Positions 27,320-33,902 of a stretch of DNA of 64,000 nucleotides are shown in pieces. The notes under the pieces were generated by a model that saw only the letters and a list, made by a program, of their open reading frames with translations, ran no database searches and was not told where the DNA came from. Location of the stretch: assembly GCA_942492925.1 (NCBI GenBank), contig OW818641.1, positions 1,798,001-1,862,000 of the forward strand. Reading direction: 5' to 3'. Source of the stretch: QZKY01 sp942492925. Lineage in GTDB: Bacteria > Pseudomonadota > Gammaproteobacteria > Burkholderiales > Burkholderiaceae_D. How positions within the stretch are numbered: position 1 is the first letter of the stretch; each line of letters opens with the position of its first letter. The position numbers were made by a program, and so were the translations under genes.

Positions 27320-28144
27320 ATGAAATACGTGTCATTTCTGCTAGTCGCCCTGCTCGCCATCCTGCCGCCCGCCGCTGCCTGGGGCATCAAAGGCCATGCT
27401 GCCATCGCCGAAATCGCCGAAGCGAATCTGACCCCTGCCACCCACAAACAGGTGCAAATCCTGCTGAAAAACGATCTGGATATTCATGGCAAGCCAACCG
27501 GTAAAACCAGCCTGGCCGCCATCGCCATCTGGTCGGATGAAATCCGGCTGGTGGCCACCTCAACAAACGCATACCGCGGCTGGCATACCCATGCCAATTC
27601 CGTCTGCGAAACAAAGCTGACCTCTTGTCATCAGGCCCAATGCATCGACGAAAAATTGCTGCATTACGTCACCGTCCTGAAAAACACCCAGGCATCGGCG
27701 CGTGAACGTAACGAAGCATTAAAATGGGTCGTGCATCTCGTCGGCGATCTGCATGCGCCGCTGCACGCTGGCAGCCATAACGATGGCGCGGGTCAGGTAC
27801 CCGCCGTGCTGGAAGGTGGCCAGCCCTATCTCGATTCGACGCTGCATACCATGTGGGATCACGATCTGCCGGATGCCGCATTGCGCGACGCGCCAATAAC
27901 AGCGACGCGACTCCCCCGCAAAAAACTCTCGCAAGGATTGGTGCAGCAATGGATGGAGGAAACGCGCCAAGTCTCTCGCAAACACGTCTATGACCCGCTA
28001 CCCGGTTTCCAGTGCGGCAAGCCGTTGACCGGGCCCGTCGTGCTCAACCGCGCCTATCAAGAGCAATCCGTGCCCGCGATCCGAGTACAGGTGAAACGCG
28101 CCGGGCTAAGGCTAGCGCAATTACTGAATGAATTGCTGAAATAA
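27320..28144 (+). CDS. S1/P1 family nuclease (secreted), copy 1
   Basis: The 274-residue precursor has a signal peptide ending PPAAA, so that the mature protein starts with Trp (WGIKGHAAIAEIAE), the zinc-binding N-terminus of S1/P1 nucleases. Further ligands appear in IWSDEIR, GWHTHAN, the HLVGDLHAPLHAGSHNDGAG block and MWDHDL. These trinuclear zinc enzymes cut single-stranded nucleic acids and 3'-nucleotides. The start follows GGGGAGG. A homologous copy follows 77 bases downstream. A periplasmic or secreted scavenging role is inferred. Confidence 0.9.
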   Translation: MKYVSFLLVALLAILPPAAAWGIKGHAAIAEIAEANLTPATHKQVQILLKNDLDIHGKPTGKTSLAAIAIWSDEIRLVATSTNAYRGWHTHANSVCETKLTSCHQAQCIDEKLLHYVTVLKNTQASARERNEALKWVVHLVGDLHAPLHAGSHNDGAGQVPAVLEGGQPYLDSTLHTMWDHDLPDAALRDAPITATRLPRKKLSQGLVQQWMEETRQVSRKHVYDPLPGFQCGKPLTGPVVLNRAYQEQSVPAIRVQVKRAGLRLAQLLNELLK

Positions 28145-28221
28145 ACGCTGACTGGTAGTGCCATTATTCGCGCCTGTTTTTTCGCAAACGATCAGACCTG
28201 GCCTCTGTTACGCTGTCATTC

Positions 28222-29067
28222 ATGACGATGCCCATTTTTTCTTTTCTACGCTTCGCCGGGGCGTGCCTGCTGCTTTGTCTACTACTGGCAACGCAACCTG
28301 CCGCTGCATGGGGCAAGCTCGGCCACGCCGAAATCGCCCGCATCGCCGAAGCGAACCTAACCTCGGCAGCTCGCGCCAAAATCCAGGAACTGTTAAAGGA
28401 CGATCTCGACGCCAACAACAAACCCTCGGGACGCACCACACTGCCTGAAATTGCATCGTGGGCAGATGAAGTCCGCGCAGCCGCCATGCCAGGCAAATAC
28501 ACCGGCTGGCACACCCGCAGCAACCCGGTGTGCATAGACAAGCTCGGTGTTTGCTGGCTCAACCGTTGTGCGGATAAAAATCTACTGCGCAACATCAACC
28601 TATTGAAAAACAAACGTGCCAACCCGCGTCAGCGTAACGAAGCACTCAAGTGGGTGGTGCATCTGACGGGAGACCTCCATCAGCCCTTGCATTCTGGCAG
28701 CAACAACGATTTCACCGGCAACATCGCGGCCTCGTTTGAAGGAGGACGCACGAGCACCCTGCACTGGTTATGGGATTACGATTTGCTGGATGCCGCCCTC
28801 AAGGAAGGCCCGCTTAACGTCTCGCTGGAAAACGATGCGCCCCTGCCGCTCTACCCCATCACCGTCAGAATGTGGATGCTGGAAACACGTGACGTTTCGC
28901 TCAAATACGTATACACCCCGCTTCACGGTTTCCGGTGCGGCAAGGATTTTGCTGGGCCTTACATTCTGGACAAGACATATCAGGAGCGTTCGACCGAAAT
29001 CATTCGCCGTCAAATGGAGCGGGCGGGATTGCGGCTGGCGCAGTTGTTGAACGAAATTTTGAACTAG
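28222..29067 (+). CDS. S1/P1 family nuclease (secreted), copy 2
   Basis: The 281-residue precursor is a paralogue of the gene just upstream. It has a signal peptide ending QPAAA, then WGKLGHAEIARIAEANL, EIASWADEVR, GWHTRSNPVC, HLTGDLHQPLHSGSNNDFTGN and LWDYDL, so every zinc ligand position is kept. Cys pairs near CIDKLGVCWLNRC align with those of copy 1 and may form disulfides. The two differ widely, so the duplication is old, and substrate preference may have split. It is followed by the mtnP promoter region. Confidence 0.9.
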   Translation: MTMPIFSFLRFAGACLLLCLLLATQPAAAWGKLGHAEIARIAEANLTSAARAKIQELLKDDLDANNKPSGRTTLPEIASWADEVRAAAMPGKYTGWHTRSNPVCIDKLGVCWLNRCADKNLLRNINLLKNKRANPRQRNEALKWVVHLTGDLHQPLHSGSNNDFTGNIAASFEGGRTSTLHWLWDYDLLDAALKEGPLNVSLENDAPLPLYPITVRMWMLETRDVSLKYVYTPLHGFRCGKDFAGPYILDKTYQERSTEIIRRQMERAGLRLAQLLNEILN

Positions 29068-29122
29068 CCCATTCCGGTGTCCAAACATAAAAATAGTTTA
29101 AGATTGTGACCTATGTGCAGGG

Positions 29123-29151
29123 TGTTTTTCCGCTCCACATACCTATATAAT
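29123..29151 (+). promoter_or_regulatory. candidate promoter of the mtnP operon
   Basis: A perfect TATAAT at 29146-29151 lies 68 bases before the mtnP ATG. The -35 region 17 bases upstream (tgtttt, 29123-29128) is weak. A short inverted repeat (ctgcg...cgcag) follows in the leader. Confidence 0.45.
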
Positions 29152-29219
29152 CCGACTGCGTATTCCATAACGCAGAGACTACCCAGCGGGCTCCTCCAAA
29201 CAACAACACACCATCCATC

Positions 29220-30092
29220 ATGAGTCTCATCGGAATCATCGGTGGCAGCGGCGTCTACAACATTGACGGACTGACCAACGCACAATGGAGAAAAGTGCAT
29301 TCGTCTTTTGGCGAGCCTTCGGACGAACTGCTCTTTGGCGAATTGAACGGCGCGAAACTGGTTTTTTTGCCCCGTCACGGCCGCGCCCACCGCCTCTCCC
29401 CCACCGACATCAACTACCGCGCCAATATCGACGCGATGAAACGTGTCGGCGTGACCGACATTATCTCGGTCGGCGCCGTCGGCTCGCTCCGCGAAAATCT
29501 GCGCCCCGGCATGTTCGTGATCGTTGATCAATTCATCGACCGCACTTTCGCTCGCAACAAATCATTCTTCGGCAATGGCTGCGTGGCGCACGTATCGATG
29601 GCGCATCCAGTTTGCAAACGTCTGGGCGATCACGTTGAAGCCGCAGCCAGACAAGCGGGCATTGAATTTGTGCGCGGTGGAACATATCTGGCCATGGAAG
29701 GGCCGCAATTTTCGACCATGGCCGAATCAGAACTCTACCGAAGCTGGCAGTGCGACGTGATCGGCATGACCAACATGCCGGAAGCCAAACTGGCGCGCGA
29801 AGCGGAAATTTGTTACGCCACCGTTGCCATGGTGACGGATTACGATTGCTGGCATCCGGATCATGACAATGTCACCGTCTCGCAAATTATCACGGTCCTG
29901 ATGGAAAATGCGGACAAAGCCCGCACCTTGATCCGGCATGCCACGCCGCATCTCAACAACGACACTCACGCAACAGCCTGCGCCTGCCGCTTTGTGTTGG
30001 ACAACGCGCTCATCACACCACCGCAGGCACGCGATCCAGAAACCATCGCTCGCCTTGACGCCGTCGCCGGACGCGTGTTGAACCGCGCATGA
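29220..30092 (+). CDS. mtnP: S-methyl-5'-thioadenosine phosphorylase
   Basis: The 290-residue protein belongs to the PNP/MTAP family: phosphate-binding GGSGVYNI, FLPRHGRAHRLSPTDINYRANI, TYLAMEGPQFSTMAES (nucleoside-binding Glu-Met) and MVTDYDCWH. It splits methylthioadenosine from polyamine and related synthesis into adenine and methylthioribose-1-phosphate. It heads a rightward run mtnP-aldolase-apt-mtnA, and its stop overlaps the next ATG. Confidence 0.93.
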   Translation: MSLIGIIGGSGVYNIDGLTNAQWRKVHSSFGEPSDELLFGELNGAKLVFLPRHGRAHRLSPTDINYRANIDAMKRVGVTDIISVGAVGSLRENLRPGMFVIVDQFIDRTFARNKSFFGNGCVAHVSMAHPVCKRLGDHVEAAARQAGIEFVRGGTYLAMEGPQFSTMAESELYRSWQCDVIGMTNMPEAKLAREAEICYATVAMVTDYDCWHPDHDNVTVSQIITVLMENADKARTLIRHATPHLNNDTHATACACRFVLDNALITPPQARDPETIARLDAVAGRVLNRA

Positions 30093-30766
30093 ATCGGCAT
30101 ACACTGAAACCGCGCTGCGGGAAGCGATGGCCTCCTGCTTCGCAACGACTGATTGCGCGCGGACTTAACCGTGGCACATCGGGTAATCTTAGCGTGCGCC
30201 ACGGTAATCAATTACTGGTAACGCCATCCAGCGTCTCCGTCGATGCGATGACGCCGGAGATGATGGCTGCAATGGATTTTGAAGGTCCAACAACGAGTAA
30301 CGCGACAAGCAACGCCAAACCCACCACCGAGTGGCGCATGCATCGCGATATCCTCGCGGCACGCACCGACGTCAATGTCGTCGTGCATACGCATTCGATG
30401 TTCGCCACCACACTGGCTTGCCTGCACCGTGACATCCCGCCGTTTCACTATATGATTGCGCTGGCGGGTGGCGACACCATTCGCTGCGCACCGTATGCGC
30501 TCTTTGGCTCACAATCTCTTTCTGATCATGCCCTTGCGGCACTGACAGGACGTTACGCCTGCCTGCTCGCGCATCACGGACTAATCGCGCTGGGCCGCGA
30601 CTTGGATCATGCCGTTTCGATTGCCGAGGAAGTCGAAGCGCTGTGCGAACAGTACTGGCGCATCCTGCAAATCGGCGAACCGAAACTGCTTCCCGCCGAA
30701 CAGATGCAAGCCGTGCTGGAGCAGTTCAAGGATTACGGACAGTGGAATAAAGCCAATAAAACATAA
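30089..30766 (+). CDS. class II aldolase (fuculose-1-phosphate aldolase type), probable Ald2 of the MTA DHAP shunt
   Basis: The body is a zinc class II aldolase: RGLNRGTSGNLSVR, the catalytic Glu in TTEWRMHRDIL, VVHTHSMFATTLAC with the metal HxH, and a second His in LLAHHGLIALG. Lying between mtnP and apt-mtnA, it fits the enzyme that cleaves methylthioribulose-1-phosphate into DHAP and methylthioacetaldehyde; MtnB dehydratase is a related alternative. The first ~20 residues look wrong: family-like residues ALREAMAS occur in another frame (30112-30140) and the proper frame resumes at SQRLIARGL, so two compensating indels have replaced the N-terminal helix. Confidence 0.75.
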   Translation: MNRHTLKPRCGKRWPPASQRLIARGLNRGTSGNLSVRHGNQLLVTPSSVSVDAMTPEMMAAMDFEGPTTSNATSNAKPTTEWRMHRDILAARTDVNVVVHTHSMFATTLACLHRDIPPFHYMIALAGGDTIRCAPYALFGSQSLSDHALAALTGRYACLLAHHGLIALGRDLDHAVSIAEEVEALCEQYWRILQIGEPKLLPAEQMQAVLEQFKDYGQWNKANKT

Positions 30767-30775
30767 CCGGAGGAC

Positions 30776-31309
30776 ATCTCACCACCACTCACCTCGCGCA
30801 TCCGCACCATTCCCGATCACCCGAAAAAAGGGATCCTGTTTCGTGACATCACGACGCTCTTCAAGGATCCCATTGGCCTGCATCTCGCAATCGATCGATT
30901 CGTGGAGCGATACAAAGGCATGCGCATCGACAAGGTTGCCGGAATCGAAGCACGCGGGTTCATTGTCGGATCGACGCTCGCTTATCTGCTTGGCGTCGGC
31001 TTTGTACCGATACGCAAAAAAGGCAAACTGCCTGCGGAAACCATCAGCAAGGAATATCAACTCGAATACGGTGTTGACCGGATCGAAATCCATACCGACG
31101 CCATTGCCAGCGGCGAAAAGGTATTGCTGGTGGACGATTTAATCGCCACCGGCGGCACAGCCGAAGCCGCCGCAGCGCTGATCGATGAGGTGGGCGGAGA
31201 AGTCATTGAATGTGCCTTTGTGATTGACTTGCCCGATCTGGGCGGCACAAAAAAACTGGAAGCCCTGGGTTACAAGGTGTTTTCGCTCTGCGCGTTTGAG
31301 GGTGAATAA
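30776..31309 (+). CDS. apt: adenine phosphoribosyltransferase with no canonical start codon
   Basis: Family sequence begins with SRIRTIPDHPKKGILFRDITTLF, directly after an in-frame TAA, and no ATG, GTG or TTG precedes it. The only position giving a full N-terminus is ATC at 30776 (reading I-S-P-P-L-T-S), just after GGAGG but with only two bases between. The rest is a standard Apt: EARGFIVG, IRKKGKLPAETI and the PRPP loop VLLVDDLIATGGT. It turns adenine released by MtnP into AMP. The start may be a true AUC or a mutated ATG; length would be 177 residues. Confidence 0.85.
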   Translation: MSPPLTSRIRTIPDHPKKGILFRDITTLFKDPIGLHLAIDRFVERYKGMRIDKVAGIEARGFIVGSTLAYLLGVGFVPIRKKGKLPAETISKEYQLEYGVDRIEIHTDAIASGEKVLLVDDLIATGGTAEAAAALIDEVGGEVIECAFVIDLPDLGGTKKLEALGYKVFSLCAFEGE

Positions 31310-32182
31310 ATGAAGGTGGAAACGCTGCGCTGGCGCGACGGTCGCATTGAGATGATCGACCAGCGCATTCTGCCACTCGCTTTCGAATACTGTTCCTACG
31401 ACTCAGCCGAAGGCGTGGCCGAAGCGATTCGCAGCATGGTGATACGCGGTGCGCCCGCGATTGGTGTGGCTGCCGCCTATGGCGTTGCGCTCGAAGCCCT
31501 GCGCCAGCAACACACCTCGCGTGAAGCGTTTGCAGCGTCCATGAACAAAGGATTTGATTTGCTTGGCGCGAGTCGTCCCACTGCGGTGAATCTCTTCTGG
31601 GCGCTTGACCGCATGCTGCGCGTCTGGCAATCCTGCGAAAAAAATTCGCATCCGGATATTGCGCAACGTCTGCTAAATGAAGCACATGAAATTTACGCAG
31701 AAGACATTCGCATCAATCAGGCTATCGGCGAGTTTGGCGCAGCGCTATTGCCCGACGGCGCGCGCGTTCTCACGCATTGCAATGCCGGCGCGCTGGCGAC
31801 AGCAGGACACGGCACCGCGCTCGGCATCTTTCGTTCTGCCATCGCCGCGGGTAAAAAGATTTCCGTGATCGCAGATGAAACCCGCCCGTTTCTTCAGGGC
31901 GCGCGCCTGACGGCATGGGAAATGGTGCAAGAGAATATCCCCGTCACACTGATCACCGACAACATGGCTGGTCATCTGATGCAACGCGGTGAAATCGATG
32001 CCGTCGTTGTCGGCACGGATCGTGTCGCAGCCAATGGCGATGTCGCCAATAAAATCGGCACTTACATGGTTGCGGTGCTAGCCAAACGACACAACATTCC
32101 GTTTTATGTCGCCTGCCCCTTGTCGACCATCGATCTCAGTATGCTAACCGGCGCCGATATTCCCATGCGCCCGCCTGAATGA
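31310..32182 (+). CDS. mtnA: methylthioribose-1-phosphate isomerase, C-terminally truncated
   Basis: The 290-residue frame matches MtnA through GTDRVAANGDVANKIGTY (catalytic Asp) and LTHCNAGALATAGHGTALG (catalytic Cys), up to STIDLSMLTGADIP. Family members continue for about 60 more residues; here the frame ends after MRPPE in sequence that belongs to the opposite-strand capD-like gene. It should convert methylthioribose-1-phosphate to the ribulose form for the aldolase. Its ATG directly follows the apt stop. Loss of the C-terminal part probably destabilises the dimer. Confidence 0.88.
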   Translation: MKVETLRWRDGRIEMIDQRILPLAFEYCSYDSAEGVAEAIRSMVIRGAPAIGVAAAYGVALEALRQQHTSREAFAASMNKGFDLLGASRPTAVNLFWALDRMLRVWQSCEKNSHPDIAQRLLNEAHEIYAEDIRINQAIGEFGAALLPDGARVLTHCNAGALATAGHGTALGIFRSAIAAGKKISVIADETRPFLQGARLTAWEMVQENIPVTLITDNMAGHLMQRGEIDAVVVGTDRVAANGDVANKIGTYMVAVLAKRHNIPFYVACPLSTIDLSMLTGADIPMRPPE

Positions 32183-33677
32183 CTAATTGCGCCGCTTCGG
32201 GAATTGTCATGAAATACCGAGTGATTTCTGGATGCGTCAAGGTAATAGGACCACCATTTCTGATCTGTTCTCTAAACTTTGGCACCACCGAACCAGACGA
32301 CCCCAGCACATTACCAAAGCGCACCATGGAAAACTTTGTCCCCTTGGATTTTTCCGCCAATGCCTGCAAACCCATTTCAGCAAGACGTTTGCTTGCGCCC
32401 ATGATGTTCGTGGGACGAACAGCCTTATCTGTGCTGATAAGCACAAATTCACTCACACCCAGATCTTCTGCTACTAGCGCTGTCGTAATCGTTCCCCAAA
32501 CATTATTTTTTATTCCCTCTGCAGGATTATGCTCCACCAGCGGAACATGCTTATAAGCGGCAGCATGGTAAACGGTATCAGGCATCCAGGCGGACACAAT
32601 TTCTCTCATCCGGCTTTGATCACGAACGGAAGCGATGAGTGGGACAAGTTTGATACCGGAGTCAGCAATTTTTGTGTGAAGCTCTTCATGAATCTCGTAA
32701 AGCGCAAATTCACTTTGGTCTACCAGTAACAATACGGCAGGGCCAACCTGCAGAATTTGCCTGCACAGCTCACTTCCGATAGAACCGCCAGCCCCGGTCA
32801 CCAAGACAACTTTACCAACAACATTCTTACCTAAAAGAATATGGTTCGGCGTGACAGGGTCCCGTCCCAACAAATCATCAATATCAAGATCGCGCAAATC
32901 TGAAATATTGACCTTACCCTGCGCCAGATCTGCAATGCTCGGCAACGTTCGAACGGAAACTTTTGCGCTCTGCACACTACGTAAAATTTCGTTGCGCCGC
33001 TTTCGGTTGATTGATGGCATCGCCAATAAAATAATGCCAACGCCCCGAGATTCCACCAAACCAGGTAAATCAACTGGGCTATATATTGGTTGACCGTTCA
33101 GTACATGGCCATGCAAGCGATCATCATCGTCCAAAAAGCCTATAACCCGCATTTCCTGACTATTGCGCATAGCAGCCACAAGCTGCCTACCCGCCGTTCC
33201 TGCACCATAGATCAAGGCTTTGGGTAAGGCGGCCAATCTCAACTCTTTTTGATATAGCCCCCCTAGCCAAAAGCGCGCCACAGCGCGTGAAGCACCAACA
33301 GCCAGCAACAATAATATCGGTTGAATCAAACCAATCGTTCGAGGTACGCCTTGGATGCTGATTGCAGTAAATACGGCTGCATAAAACATGCCGTATATTG
33401 CCGTTGATTTAGTTACCGTCATCAAAGCTGGCCAGCCAGAGTAACGAAAAATAGCCCGATACAACCCAGCGACAATGAATATAGGTATTGCAACAATCAC
33501 CGACACAACAGCAGCCCACAAAGGAGGGCCTGAGAGTGCAACAAACTCCCCTAGGCGAAGATAAAACGCTATCCAGACCGTCAGCACACACAGGCTGACG
33601 TCCACCAACAACACTACCAGGCGTTTGGCTGTACGAGGCATGGCCAGTATCGGTTGCGCAGCATTACTTAGAAACAT
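32136..33677 (-). CDS. nucleoside-diphosphate-sugar 4,6-dehydratase, WbpM/CapD/FlaA1 type, C-terminally truncated
   Basis: The 513-residue protein has four N-terminal helices, a first Rossmann-like domain (LIYGAGTAGRQLVAAM), and the SDR catalytic domain with TGAGGSIGSE. The catalytic set STDKAV...MGASK has Met in place of Tyr, as in WbpM-type inverting UDP-GlcNAc 4,6-dehydratases. Family members are about 620-650 residues; the match stops at QLVIQAGA and the last nine residues (WEYRRRLAY) are read from mtnA sequence. It would make UDP-4-keto-6-deoxy sugars at the inner membrane for O-antigen synthesis, but the lost part includes substrate-binding segments. A 225-base gap separates it from the preceding gene. 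Confidence 0.88.
   Translation of the reverse strand: MFLSNAAQPILAMPRTAKRLVVLLVDVSLCVLTVWIAFYLRLGEFVALSGPPLWAAVVSVIVAIPIFIVAGLYRAIFRYSGWPALMTVTKSTAIYGMFYAAVFTAISIQGVPRTIGLIQPILLLLAVGASRAVARFWLGGLYQKELRLAALPKALIYGAGTAGRQLVAAMRNSQEMRVIGFLDDDDRLHGHVLNGQPIYSPVDLPGLVESRGVGIILLAMPSINRKRRNEILRSVQSAKVSVRTLPSIADLAQGKVNISDLRDLDIDDLLGRDPVTPNHILLGKNVVGKVVLVTGAGGSIGSELCRQILQVGPAVLLLVDQSEFALYEIHEELHTKIADSGIKLVPLIASVRDQSRMREIVSAWMPDTVYHAAAYKHVPLVEHNPAEGIKNNVWGTITTALVAEDLGVSEFVLISTDKAVRPTNIMGASKRLAEMGLQALAEKSKGTKFSMVRFGNVLGSSGSVVPKFREQIRNGGPITLTHPEITRYFMTIPEAAQLVIQAGAWEYRRRLAY
32160..32190. other. deletion or chimera junction between mtnA and capD-like gene
   Basis: Recognisable mtnA sequence ends at about 32165 (GADIP) and recognisable capD-like sequence, read leftwards, ends at about 32173 (QLVIQAGA). 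The two convergent genes thus meet inside their coding regions, with a shared cccat at the joint. The two tail ends overlap by 47 bases only because each runs into the other. Confidence 0.65.
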
Positions 33678-33741
33678 TTAACACCTCTTGCATCAATGAG
33701 TTACGCTTTCACTCCGTAGACCCTTTACAAAACTTTTTCAC

Positions 33742-33896
33742 TGCTACGCAAAATAAAAAAATGATTTCCACTGTAAGTAATCTACCCTTCATTTTCTGCG
33801 GCAGACATGTTACGGCAACGCACCCGCACTCATATAAATGAACAGTGCAAGCTTGCTTGTAAAGAGCACGTCATTGCCTAGCTTTTTTGCGTAGCA
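33742..33896. repeat. 12-bp perfect inverted repeat bounding a noncoding segment
   Basis: The sequence tgctacgcaaaa (33742-33753) is exactly inverted at 33885-33896 (ttttgcgtagca), bracketing about 130 bases with no reading frame in the gap between the capD-like and fusion genes. It could be the ends of a tiny nonautonomous element or a long-range hairpin in the transcript. No target duplication was recognised. Confidence 0.4.
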
Positions 33897-33902
33897 CGTA
33901 TG

